A DNA stretch of 64,000 nt from JADJOY01 sp046331705 [NCBI: bacterium] (lineage in GTDB: Bacteria; JADJOY01), in assembly GCA_046331705.1 (NCBI GenBank), contig JAXLQJ010000011.1, positions 62,001 through 126,000 on the forward strand, given 5' to 3'. Shown piece by piece: positions 8,114 to 18,711 of the stretch. Below the pieces are notes generated by a model. It ran no database searches. It was not told the origin of the DNA and saw only the letters and a program-made list of their open reading frames with translations. Both the position numbers and the translations under genes were made by a program. The stretch's first letter is position 1. The number at the start of each line of letters is the position of its first letter.

Positions 8114-9910
8114 TCAGAAGAGGACGCCGAGCTGGGGCCGAATGGCGAAGATGTCGTCGCGCGACGGGCCGAAGGTATCGCCGGTGAACAGGTAGCCGCC
8201 CTTGAGCTCCGCCTTGATGTTGGGATGGGGCTGCCACACGATCCCGGCGTCGATCTCGACGCCCAGGAATGCCGGGTGCGACACGATCTCGTTGGTGTCG
8301 TCCTCGTCGTGGACGAAGACCGGCGGGTCGTTGGGGTGGAGCTTGTTGGTCACGATCCGCACCGGGCGATTCAGCCAACCGATCACGCCGCTGGTGAATA
8401 GCGTGAAATGGTCGTCGAGCTGGTACGCGGCGGCGAGCTTGCCGTACGTCGTGTTGATGACCGTGGGGAGCTCGCTCGCGGGATCGATCGGGCCGGCCAC
8501 CTGGTAGAGGACCACCGCGACGTCGAATTCCTGATCGAACGGGAAGGCCTGGAACTTGTGGTGGGTGAGGGCGCCTTCGCCCTTCACGTCGTCCACGGCG
8601 TCCAGGATCTGCTGGTTGAGATCGGAGTTGGCGGCACCCTCGGGCCCCACCCGCGGCTGCGCGAAGTCGTCGCCGGCGTCGGGCGGTGACGAGTAACCGA
8701 CCTCGGTGGTGAGCGTGAGGCCGGATTCCTGGTATCCGCCGCGCACCACGCCGCCCGCCACCAGCACGTCGATGCTCTCGTGCAGGAAGATCGGGATGCC
8801 GGCCTTGGCGCCGTCCCGCGCGATGGCCAGCGCGGCGTCGGTCGAGAAGCCGGTATCGAGCAGCGAAGACGCGACGAACGTCTGGAGGAACTCGGGAAAG
8901 CCGTTTCGCGCGTAGTTCTGGGCATCCGCGAGCGACAAGCTGCCGTTGAGCGAATCGTAGAAGTCCTCGGACAGGCTCTCGACCAGATCGTCCTCGAGGG
9001 TGTCCTTGTCCTTGCCCGGGATCAGCCCGCCGCGCTGCACCTTGCCGACGCCGAACACCCCTTCGCCTTCCACGAAGAAGGGGCCGGAGGCGAAGTGCGC
9101 GTAGCCGTCGAAGATCACGGCGTCGCCGTCCCATTGTCCGCCCGTCACCCAGACCGTGTAGGTGCCGATCTCGCGGTCGCCGACGATCCGCCGAGGAGTG
9201 ACGCTGCCGTCGGTGAGCAGCGTCGCCAGCACGAACTGGCGCACGTCGTCGGCGGCGCGATCGACCGAGTTCTCGCTCGCCTGGTCGGCAGCCACCGAGA
9301 CGATCCAGTGATCGTTCTCCCAGCCGAGCGGCTTGCCGAGATCCGTCACGAACTGCGCCCGGTCGACGGTGTCGCCGCCCGCGTTCGCACCATTGCCCTC
9401 GATGCCGAACTCGAGGTCGGTCGCCGAGTTCGCGAGGATGCCGAGGCCCCAGTTGGAGGGCTGCCGGCCCAGGCGCAAGAGCCCCACCGGCGTGGCGATC
9501 TCGGCCCACAGCCGCTGGATCTGGACGTCGTCGGCCTCGTCGACGCTCAGGGCGTCGCCGATCGAGAAGCTCGACGTGCCCTTGGCGAGGCCGGTCAGGA
9601 TCGACGCCCCCGCCTCGTTGTTGCCGAACAGCACGTCTTGCAGGAAATCGACACGGCCCTTGAGCGTGATCCAATCGCCCAAGGTGAGCTGAGGATCGAT
9701 CACCATGCGTTGATCGAAGTACTCGAAGGTCTGTCCGCCCGGCATCCGATCCACGGCCACGCCGTCGTAGTAGTGGTACCGGCCGCGCCACCAGCCGGTC
9801 ATCTGGAGCTCCGGCTCGACGGCCCGTGCCTCCAGCGCGATGGCCGCCCAGCCGAGCAGCGCGGGCACGACGGAACGCAGGATTCGGATAGCTCGACGGT
9901 TACGCGTCAC
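8114..9910 (-). CDS. Putative outer-membrane beta-barrel protein
   Basis: The 598-residue protein has a signal peptide (VVPALLGWAAIALEARA, then VEPELQ). A long run of alternating aromatic/polar beta segments rich in Asp, Gly, Thr and Trp follows, ending in a terminal Phe (QLGVLF), as expected for BamA-dependent outer-membrane barrels. Segments such as LQMTGWWRGRYHYYDGVAV and GLLRLGRQPSNWGLGILAN resemble myxobacterial-type porin/alginate-export-like barrels, but I cannot assign a known family. It follows the ceramidase-like gene by 52 bases on the same strand, so the peroxiredoxin, ceramidase-like and barrel genes may form one unit. Its 3' end converges on the thioredoxin gene with nine bases between stops. 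Confidence 0.7.
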   Translation of the reverse strand: MTRNRRAIRILRSVVPALLGWAAIALEARAVEPELQMTGWWRGRYHYYDGVAVDRMPGGQTFEYFDQRMVIDPQLTLGDWITLKGRVDFLQDVLFGNNEAGASILTGLAKGTSSFSIGDALSVDEADDVQIQRLWAEIATPVGLLRLGRQPSNWGLGILANSATDLEFGIEGNGANAGGDTVDRAQFVTDLGKPLGWENDHWIVSVAADQASENSVDRAADDVRQFVLATLLTDGSVTPRRIVGDREIGTYTVWVTGGQWDGDAVIFDGYAHFASGPFFVEGEGVFGVGKVQRGGLIPGKDKDTLEDDLVESLSEDFYDSLNGSLSLADAQNYARNGFPEFLQTFVASSLLDTGFSTDAALAIARDGAKAGIPIFLHESIDVLVAGGVVRGGYQESGLTLTTEVGYSSPPDAGDDFAQPRVGPEGAANSDLNQQILDAVDDVKGEGALTHHKFQAFPFDQEFDVAVVLYQVAGPIDPASELPTVINTTYGKLAAAYQLDDHFTLFTSGVIGWLNRPVRIVTNKLHPNDPPVFVHDEDDTNEIVSHPAFLGVEIDAGIVWQPHPNIKAELKGGYLFTGDTFGPSRDDIFAIRPQLGVLF

Positions 9911-9962
9911 GCAACGCCTCGTCGCCTCGGATGGGCATTCACGGACGGGGCTCGCGGCCGCG

Positions 9963-12635
9963 TCACGGCTCGACGCTCACCGCGCGAAAAACCACGCTGC
10001 CCGAGTTGCCGAAATCGTCTTCGACGTCGAGGGCCACGTCGTAGGAGCCAGCATCGAGCGGCGAGGGTAGGGCTCCGTTCCCGTCGGAGTCAAGCGTGCC
10101 TGCGAGCGTTCGCGCGTCGCCTTCCGGGGTGGTCAGCGTGGCCCGGAAAGAGAGCCGAGCGGGCCGTTCGGGAAGCGCACGGTAGGCCTCGGCGCGGTTC
10201 GGGCTCGGCGCCGTCGCCACCTCGGGATAGCGGCTGGCGACGGAGAGGCCGCTCGGCCTGAGCGTCACGCTGGCGATCGTGATCGCGGTCGTCGCCCGCA
10301 CCTCGAACGGTTCGCTCTCCAGCTCGTAGGGCGTGCCGTTCCAGTAGGGGATGTCGTCGTTCGGCGGCGTACCGTCGTAGTTGAGTCCCTGGACGCGGAT
10401 CCGGAACGTGCCGACCGCGTCGTGCTCCGTGATCTCCCAATGCAGCGACCAGAGGTGCGGGTTCGCGGGATCGGTCTCGTCGAAGTCGTAGACCAGGATG
10501 GTCTCGTAGCCGTTCTCGTCCAGCGCTCGGCCCCCCGGCAGGCGAAGCGGCGCCCAGCTGCCGTCCTCGGCGCGCTGCTCGACCACCACGTGCGGCGTGT
10601 CGACGATCGGATCGCCGCCCAGGAAGCGGATCAGCACGGTGCCGAAGCGCGCGGTGTCGGTGGGCTGCGCAACGATCCGTAGCGCTGGCGAGCGCGATGG
10701 CTGCGGCGGGACGTACGGCACGGGGTCGGTCGAGGGGATCGCGGGGCCGGGGTCCACCGCCTGGTCGTTCCACACCAGCTTGGCGAGCATCAGCTCCTGG
10801 CCGCGCACGTACTCGCCCCACAGCGGTCCCCACGGGTTGATCTGGATCTCCCGCGAGCCACCCAGCACCCAGTCCTCCGGATTGAGGATGTAGCCGTTGT
10901 GATCGGTCGTGTAGCCGAGGACGATCGCGTCGTCGAAGGTCACGCCTGGCAACGCGATGGCGAGCTTGCGACGGGTCTCGAAGCTCCACGGCGTGGTGGG
11001 CTCGCCGGGCGCGCCGAGCAGCACCAGGTCGCGCGTCGCCGCGGGCCCCGCGCCCGCGGTGGTGACGGGCACGCCCTCGAGCGTGAACAGCCCCGCCTTG
11101 GCGTAGAAGAGGAAGCCCGGCTCGGTGTACGGGCCTCGTTCCGGGTTGATGCCGACCACGATGTCCCGAAGCAGATCGTCGGTGGACGCATTCGCCTGGA
11201 AATCGTCGGTGAGCAGCCCGAACAAGAGCCCCGCCAGCGTGTTCTGGAGCAGCTTCACGCCGTAGGTCGCCGGTCGCGACAGGCATTGGAAAGGCGTGAG
11301 CACGCCGGGGATCTGCGGGATCCCCGGAATCACGTTGGTGAGATCGGAGATGATCCCGCAACCGATCGCTCCGAACGGCGCGTCGAACTCGGGATAGGGA
11401 TGGCCGGGTGCGTCGTAGCCGAGCAGCTGGCGGTCCTCGCGGAAGGTGAAGACCGCGGAGCGTATGCGCGTCGGCGCGCCGGTGGTGTGGATCGAGTCGA
11501 AGAGCTTGGCGATCACCGGGGCCGCCGCGTTGGCGATCGTCTCCATGCCCTGGAAGTTCTTGTTCTGGCGCGTCGCCTCGAAGCCGATGAGCGCCTCGGC
11601 GGGCTGGATGTCGCCCGTCGACCCCTGCACGTGGACCACCGGGATCCCCAGGCGCTCGCGCGTCTTGGTCTCGACCATGCCGATCACGTCGGTCGAGTAG
11701 AAGAGATTCTTCTGGGTGAGGGCGGTGCCGTGGATCGGGAAGTTGACCAGCGCCAGCTTGGGCGTGCCGTCCGCGCGGTCGAAGCGCATCACGATCAGAC
11801 GGTGATCCTTGATCCGTCCGTCGGGCTTGCCGTCCGGCAGCAGCTCGCCGGTGGCGGGGTCGGCGCGGCTCGGATCGGAGTTGTCGACGAGGTCGTTGTC
11901 GTCGTTCTCGAAGCGCCGGTCGTGGAACATGAAGTCGGCGCGATCGAAGTCGAGATCGAAGCCGACCCCCATCGTCGCGGGCTCGCGATCGCGCATCGCG
12001 CGCACCACCGACGAGGCGATCGCGCGCGTGATGCGGGTGAAGATCTCGGGGTTGAACGAGTCCAGACCTCCGAAGCTCTGGAAGATGAGGTTGTCCCAGA
12101 ACCGACCGCCGGACGCGTGGGTGTGGCTCGCGGACAGGAAGAACCGCCCGTTGAGGTCGACGCCGGTGCGCGCGCGGACCAGCCGCAGCACCTCGTCGCT
12201 GAGCACGTTGGGCGGCGCGATCATGTCGATCCGCGCCAGCACGATCGTCTGCTCTTCGTCGTCGCCGACCCGCGTCAGCGCGATGGTGCGAGCGAGTGGC
12301 GGCGTGTGGATGCCGATCGAGGGCGGGATCAGGAACGAGTAGGGGCGCGGACGCTTGTCGCCTTCCGGTGGCGAGGGAGCGCCGCCGGAGATCGCGCCGA
12401 CGAATCCTTCGTAGCGCCCGGCGTACCCGGCGAGTCCCACGCCCACCGGGAACGGGATGCGCTCCTCCGCGTAGCCGACGTGGAAACCGGCTGGGAGCGC
12501 GGGCAGCGGCTCGACGCTCGGCGCGGACGCGTGGCGTGATCCATTGCAGCCGAGCGCCGCGGTGAGAGCGCTCAGCAGCGCCAAACCCCACGCGACGCCG
12601 CGCGGGCCGCGTGGGGTGGGGTGGACGGGAGACAT
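9963..12635 (-). CDS. Neutral/alkaline ceramidase-like lipoprotein without the canonical nucleophile
   Basis: The start at 12635 gives a lipoprotein signal with lipobox LTAALGC, then a ceramidase-type N-terminal domain: HVGYAEERIPFPVGVGLAGYAG, a zinc-type HTHASGG near residues 170-176, and KLALVNFPIHGTALT. In known neutral ceramidases the Ser of the GDVSPN motif is the nucleophile. The matching segment here reads STGDIQPAEAL, with Gln in that place. The C-terminal third contains beta-sandwich repeats (LRIVAQPTDTARFGTVLIRF, FRIRVQGLNYDG). It probably acts on a surface or periplasmic substrate, but ceramide hydrolysis by the standard mechanism looks impossible. The peroxiredoxin gene is 70 bases upstream on the same strand. 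Confidence 0.78.
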   Translation of the reverse strand: MSPVHPTPRGPRGVAWGLALLSALTAALGCNGSRHASAPSVEPLPALPAGFHVGYAEERIPFPVGVGLAGYAGRYEGFVGAISGGAPSPPEGDKRPRPYSFLIPPSIGIHTPPLARTIALTRVGDDEEQTIVLARIDMIAPPNVLSDEVLRLVRARTGVDLNGRFFLSASHTHASGGRFWDNLIFQSFGGLDSFNPEIFTRITRAIASSVVRAMRDREPATMGVGFDLDFDRADFMFHDRRFENDDNDLVDNSDPSRADPATGELLPDGKPDGRIKDHRLIVMRFDRADGTPKLALVNFPIHGTALTQKNLFYSTDVIGMVETKTRERLGIPVVHVQGSTGDIQPAEALIGFEATRQNKNFQGMETIANAAAPVIAKLFDSIHTTGAPTRIRSAVFTFREDRQLLGYDAPGHPYPEFDAPFGAIGCGIISDLTNVIPGIPQIPGVLTPFQCLSRPATYGVKLLQNTLAGLLFGLLTDDFQANASTDDLLRDIVVGINPERGPYTEPGFLFYAKAGLFTLEGVPVTTAGAGPAATRDLVLLGAPGEPTTPWSFETRRKLAIALPGVTFDDAIVLGYTTDHNGYILNPEDWVLGGSREIQINPWGPLWGEYVRGQELMLAKLVWNDQAVDPGPAIPSTDPVPYVPPQPSRSPALRIVAQPTDTARFGTVLIRFLGGDPIVDTPHVVVEQRAEDGSWAPLRLPGGRALDENGYETILVYDFDETDPANPHLWSLHWEITEHDAVGTFRIRVQGLNYDGTPPNDDIPYWNGTPYELESEPFEVRATTAITIASVTLRPSGLSVASRYPEVATAPSPNRAEAYRALPERPARLSFRATLTTPEGDARTLAGTLDSDGNGALPSPLDAGSYDVALDVEDDFGNSGSVVFRAVSVEP

Positions 12636-12705
12636 GTCGGAAGTCGTGTGCCGCCGGTCCCCGTCCATGGACGCGCGAGACCTCAAGCTCGGAGCGCGAG
12701 CGCGC

Positions 12706-13350
12706 TCAGAGCTGCTTGAACGCGAGATACGGGGTCACGTGCTCGAGCTGCTCCTTCTGGCGCTTGGCGCGGTCCTGGACCGTGGTCGTGGGCGGGACGA
12801 TGACCTTGTCGCCCTTCTTCCAGTTGACGGGCGTGGCGACGCCCTTCGACGTCGCGGTCTGCAGACTGTCCACCAGCCGGACGATCTCGTCGACGTTTCG
12901 CCCGTTGGCGAGCGGGTAGTAGATGAGCGCGCGCACCGTGCGATCCGGGTCGATCACGAACACCGCGCGCACCGTCACCGTGGCGCTCTCGCCCGGATGG
13001 ATCATGCCGAAGAGCTGCGCGACCTTGGTGTCGAGGTCGGCGATCATCGGGTACGTGATCTCGACGCCGAGCTTCTCGCGGATGCTCTCGAGCCACGCCA
13101 GGTGGCTGTGGATCGAGTCGATCGAGAGACCGATCAGCTTGACGCCGCGCTCGTCGAACTCCTTCTGACGGCGCGCGAACTCGCTCAGCTCGGTGGTGCA
13201 CACCGGCGTGAAGTCGGCGGGATGGGAGAAGAGCACCACCCATTTCCCGTCCTGCCATTCCGAGAACTTGATGGGACCCTGGGTGGTGTTGGCCTGGAAA
13301 TCGGGCGCCTTGTCACCGATGCGGGGAATGCCCGTCGTGCCGTCAGCCAT
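12706..13350 (-). CDS. 1-Cys peroxiredoxin (Prx6 type)
   Basis: This 214-residue protein reduces hydrogen peroxide, organic peroxides or peroxynitrite in the cytoplasm. The peroxidatic Cys51 sits in HPADFTPVCTTELSEF. The conserved Arg is in TVRAVFVIDPDRTVRALIYYP, and the long C-terminal extension after NGRNVDEIVRLVDSLQ with VPPTTT is typical of the Prx6/AhpC-like 1-Cys subfamily. The length is normal for the family. The ATG at 13350 has a strong AGGAGG Shine-Dalgarno eight bases upstream on the minus strand. It is the first gene of a possible unit with the ceramidase-like and barrel genes. Confidence 0.95.
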   Translation of the reverse strand: MADGTTGIPRIGDKAPDFQANTTQGPIKFSEWQDGKWVVLFSHPADFTPVCTTELSEFARRQKEFDERGVKLIGLSIDSIHSHLAWLESIREKLGVEITYPMIADLDTKVAQLFGMIHPGESATVTVRAVFVIDPDRTVRALIYYPLANGRNVDEIVRLVDSLQTATSKGVATPVNWKKGDKVIVPPTTTVQDRAKRQKEQLEHVTPYLAFKQL

Positions 13351-13729
13351 CGTCCTGCCTCCTTCTTGTGCACTCGCTGCCGCGAGATTGAGCGCCTGGC
13401 ACGCAGCCCAGCGCGTTCGCGAGGGACGACCGCGGTCGCGCCACGCGAACGGCTTCCAGGTTCTAGGACTCGGGCGCGGGCCTGTCAACCGCGCGCGCGT
13501 GCGCTCGGAGGTCGCCTCGCGCCTCGCGCGAGCGCGAAAGATCGAGTGACGGCGCGCAGATGGAGCTCGCGCCGTTGGCGAGCGCACCCGCTCGGCACGG
13601 TCGCCGGCGCGCGCCGGCACGCCGCGCACGCACGCGCCGCCGCAACCGAGTGGAAGCGGGTACGGGCCTTGCTACGTCGGGGCTCGATTGCTGCGCGTCG
13701 ATGCCCATGCCGATGCGCGAGCGTTGCCC
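13351..13729. other. Divergent intergenic region
   Basis: This 379-base gap separates the peroxiredoxin gene (minus) from the sensor kinase gene (plus) and must hold both promoters. I could not find a convincing sigma-54 or sigma-70 element, an RNA structure or a repeat. In-frame sequence upstream of the kinase ATG could extend that protein by 14 codons from a TTG at 13688. Confidence 0.5.
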
Positions 13730-15491
13730 ATGGCCGCCGAAGACGCGCTCACCTCCACCGATCGGTTGCTCTCCGCCAACGCGGAGCGCACCGAGAAGCT
13801 GCGCAGTCAGCTGCGACGCCTGGGCGTGCTCTACAACGTGACCCGGGTGGTCACGCAAGCACCGGCGCCGGACGAGGCGCTGCAGGCGATTCTCGACGAG
13901 GTGATGACGGCGACCGGCGCAACCAGCGGCTCGATCGCGCTCATCGATCCACAATCCGGTGATCTGGAGGTTCAGGTCCATCGCGGCTTCGCGAGCCGCA
14001 AGATCGAGCGCTGCGTCCTTCATCCCGGCGAGGGCATCACCGGTTGGGTGGCGCTGGAAGGGCGCTCGGCGCTCGTGCCCGACGTCCGCGCCGAGCGTCG
14101 CTACGTGCGCATCGACGCGCGCGTTCGCTGCGAGCTGGCGGTGCCCATCCGGGACGGCGAGCACGTCCTCGGCGTGATCAACGTCGATCACACCCGGGTG
14201 GGTGCGTTCGACCAGCGCGATCTCGAGATGCTGGAAGCGGTCGCCACCCAGGCGGCGGGAGTGCTGCGCGTGGCGCGGCTGATCCGCACCCTCGAGTCGC
14301 GCACGCGCGCGCTCGAGCAGATCGCGGCGGTGGGGCGCAGCCTCGTCGAGACCCTCGAGCCGCGCGACGTGTTCCATCGCATCGCCGTCGCGGCGCGCGA
14401 GCTGCTGGGAGCGCGCCTGGCGAGCCTCTACCTGCTGAACGAATCCGGCGATGCGCTGGAGCACGCGTCGTCCGACGGCCCGCGCTGGCTCGCGCACGAG
14501 AAGCCCGTGCCGGTGGCCGGAAGCCGGCTCGGCGAGGTGGTCCAGACCGGCATCCCGGTGCGCGTGCGCAACGTCGCCGAGGACGCGCTCTTTCGCGCCA
14601 AGGAGCAGGCGCGGCAGGCGGGGTTGGTGTCGATGCTCGCGGTGCCCGTGCTCGATCGGGAGCGCGGCCTCGGGGTGCTCGCGGTCTACACCGAGCGCGA
14701 GCGCGGCTTCGAGGACGAGGATCAGAGCCTGCTCGCGGCGCTCGCGACGCAAGCGGCGATCGCCATCCGCGCCGCGCACATGCACGAGGGCCGGCTGCGC
14801 GCGCAGGAAGAGCGCAGTCGCCAGGAGCGGCTGGTGCTGCTCGGCGTGCTGGCGGCCGAGGTGGCGCACGAGGTGCGCAATCCGCTCTCGGTGATGAGCC
14901 TGCTCGTGCACAGCCTGCGCACCTCGCTCGCCGAGGGGGATCCGCGCATCGAGGACGTGCGGGTCTTGAAGGAGAAGATCGCGCACCTCGACCAGCTCAC
15001 CGGGCGCATCCTCGGGATGGCGCGCTCGCGCCCCACCGAGGTGGAGGTGCATTCGCTGGGCGAGCTCGCGCAGGGAGTGGTGGAGTTCGTCCGCCCGCGG
15101 CTCGAGCGCCACGGGATTCGCATCTCGCTCGAGATCGCCGACGATGTGCCGCCCGCTCGCGTGGTGCGCGCCGAGATGGAGCAGGCGCTGCTCAATCTGC
15201 TGCTCAACGCCGAGCAGGCGATGCCGGCGGGCGGGCGGCTCGCGGTGCGCGTCCACGGACGTCATCCCAAGGACGGCGCGCCGATGGTGGTGATCTCCGT
15301 GGCCGACAGCGGTGTGGGCATCGACCCCGCCACGCGGGTGCGGATTCTGGAGCCTTTCTTCACGACCCGCGACGGAGGCACCGGCCTGGGGCTCTCCGTC
15401 GTCCATCGGATCGTGGCTACTCACGGGGGGACCCTGCGCGTTCGCTCCAAGCTCGGCAAAGGGTCCACGTTCGCGATCGAGGTGCCGGCCC

Positions 15492-15502
<11 letters not shown>
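13730..15502 (+). CDS. Soluble GAF-domain sensor histidine kinase (NtrB-like output)
   Basis: The 590-residue protein has no membrane helix. An N-terminal helix leads into two GAF domains (about residues 45-190 and 205-350): VTQAPAPDEALQAILDEVM...LGVINVDH and ARELLGARLASLYLLN...LGVLAVYTE. A HisKA domain with phosphoacceptor His380 (LAAEVAHEVRNPLSVM) and a HATPase_c domain (LLNLLLNAEQAM, VADSGVGIDP, GGTGLGLSVV) complete it. The VRNPL H-box is NtrB/ZraS-like. Its last bases overlap the start of the NtrC-type regulator, so the two are a cognate pair. A cytoplasmic metabolite or redox ligand is likely but unknown. A TTG at 13688 is an alternative start. Confidence 0.92.
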
Positions 15503-16904
<1,402 letters not shown>

Positions 16905-16972
16905 GCGATGGCGCCGGAGAGCCGCGGATGGCGCCCGGGCGCCGATCGCTTCGTTCCCGACAGCGGCGCAAT

Positions 16973-17014
16973 CGTGACGCCCCGCGTCTTTGCTGCGAAA
17001 AAACCGGCGTCACG
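16973..17014 (+). repeat. 9-bp inverted repeat upstream of a sigma-54 promoter
   Basis: The arm CGTGACGCC at 16973-16981 is matched by GGCGTCACG at 17006-17014, with 24 bases between. It lies between the NtrC-type gene and the -24 element of the next promoter. It could be a binding site for the activator or a hairpin ending the regulator transcript. There is no U-tract, and its centre is close to the promoter for an enhancer. Confidence 0.4.
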
Positions 17015-17028
17015 GAGATCGCAGGCGA

Positions 17029-17042
17029 GGCACGGGGTTTGC
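17029..17042 (+). promoter_or_regulatory. Sigma-54 (-24/-12) promoter of the outer-membrane protein gene
   Basis: The sequence GGCACGGGGTTTGC has GG and GC exactly ten bases apart and matches the GGCACG-N4-TTGC core of sigma-54 promoters. Transcription should start about 12 bases downstream, near 17054, leaving a leader of about 75 bases before the ATG at 17129. The presence of an NtrC-type activator gene immediately upstream strengthens the call. Confidence 0.75.
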
Positions 17043-17128
17043 CTAGACGATGCATGCGGCTTCGAGATTTCGGGGCCTTCACACGACGTCGAAACATCCA
17101 CAACCCGACGAAGGAGGGGAGTCGAGCC

Positions 17129-17983
17129 ATGAAGCGTATCGAAATCGAGGGACGTCAGCGCGGACGTCGACGGTTGCGCACCACCTTTCTCGCGGCGGCC
17201 ATCACGGCTTGTGGGATCGCGATGCCCGACGCGTCGAACGCGACGCCGTCGACGACCTACTGGTCGCCTGCGACGACGTACATCCAGCCGTTCGGTGTCC
17301 TGCACATCACGTACGACACGTATTTTCGCGAGAACGCGCTCTACCCGATCGATACCGGGCTCGAGGTCGGAATCCTGCCCTTCGACAAGCTGCAGATGGA
17401 AGTGGGCTTCGATTTCTTCATGCCCATCAACAAATCCGCAGGTGACCCATACGACTTCCCGATCGTGTTCAATGCCAAGGTCGGTGCTCCCGACAACGCC
17501 TACTTCGACGGCAGCCCGGCCTGGTCGTTCGGGTTCTTCGGGCTCGGACTCGAGCACGACGTCACCGATCAGAACGCCCTTCACTTCGAGATCTCGCGGA
17601 CGTTCGAATCGTTCGGTACGCCGACCATCGGCCTCTACTACGGCACCAACGAGGATCTCTTCAAATCGCACACGGGCGACACGGAACCGCTCGGCTTCAT
17701 GGCCGCCTACACCTCGCCCAACATCGACACCAAGGACGTGATTCCCGGGCTCGACCATCTCAACCTGACCTGGGACATCCAGAGCGGCCGCAACGCCCTG
17801 GGCGCAACCGGCGCCGGGATCGTCGCGTACTTCACTCCGGCGATCGATCTCATCACCGGCCCGGTGTGGTTCTTCGACAACGACGTACAGCCCGGCGCGG
17901 ACCCGTGGATGTGGACGGTGCAGGTCGACATCGACATCGACGTGTTCTCGAAGCTGAAGGGCGAAGCTCCCGCGGCCGAATGA
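17129..17983 (+). CDS. Secreted/outer-membrane barrel protein of unknown function under sigma-54 control
   Basis: The 284-residue protein has an Arg-rich n-region, a hydrophobic core (TTFLAAAITACGIAM) and cleavage near SNATPS. The mature part is strongly aromatic with alternating beta segments, for example TTYIQPFGVLHITYDTYF, LQMEVGFDFFMPI and WSFGFFGLGLEHDVTDQNALHF, as in a small outer-membrane beta-barrel. I do not recognise a named family. A strong AAGGAGG Shine-Dalgarno precedes the ATG. It sits downstream of a sigma-54 promoter and the GAF kinase/NtrC pair, and upstream of glnK-amtB, which suggests a role in acquiring a nitrogen compound or another signal-induced nutrient. That role is inference from position. 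Confidence 0.75.
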   Translation: MKRIEIEGRQRGRRRLRTTFLAAAITACGIAMPDASNATPSTTYWSPATTYIQPFGVLHITYDTYFRENALYPIDTGLEVGILPFDKLQMEVGFDFFMPINKSAGDPYDFPIVFNAKVGAPDNAYFDGSPAWSFGFFGLGLEHDVTDQNALHFEISRTFESFGTPTIGLYYGTNEDLFKSHTGDTEPLGFMAAYTSPNIDTKDVIPGLDHLNLTWDIQSGRNALGATGAGIVAYFTPAIDLITGPVWFFDNDVQPGADPWMWTVQVDIDIDVFSKLKGEAPAAE

Positions 17984-18019
17984 TCGGCTGACGAGCGCAT
18001 CCCTCGATCTCGTTTCTTC

Positions 18020-18065
18020 ACCGCGGCGCCGGCCCGAGTGGGTCGGCGCCGCGGTTTTTCTTTTC
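18020..18065 (+). terminator. Intrinsic terminator after the outer-membrane protein gene
   Basis: A 16-base stem, ACCGCGGCGCCGGCCC, pairs with GGGTCGGCGCCGCGGT around a GAGT loop, with a single G-U pair. It is followed by TTTTCTTTTC. It lies 37 bases beyond the stop codon. Confidence 0.9.
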
Positions 18066-18145
18066 TAGAAACGGTTGCGCGTCGAGTGCCGCCGCTCGCA
18101 CGCTCGCTCGTCCCGGTCTCACCACTCGCGGTTCTCGCGACTCGA

Positions 18146-18170
18146 TTGGTGCCTGGCGACCAACCTTGGT
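18146..18170 (+). promoter_or_regulatory. TTGGT/ACCAA repeat cluster, possible enhancer site
   Basis: TTGGT at 18146-18150, ACCAA at 18159-18163 and TTGGT at 18166-18170 form two overlapping inverted repeats about 110 bases upstream of the -24 element of the glnK promoter. This is the usual distance for binding sites of sigma-54 activators. The sequence is not the classical NtrC TGCACC-N5-GGTGCA, so the factor is unknown. Confidence 0.4.
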
Positions 18171-18235
18171 CCCCGAGACGCATGCGCGCCAGCGCTCGTT
18201 CGATGCGCCCATCGCGCCCGCTGCGAGATCGCTGA

Positions 18236-18658
<423 letters not shown>

Positions 18659-18711
18659 ACCACGAGCAGTCGGGCGACTCTTCGAGGGAGTCGATCGGCG
18701 GAGGAGCGGCA

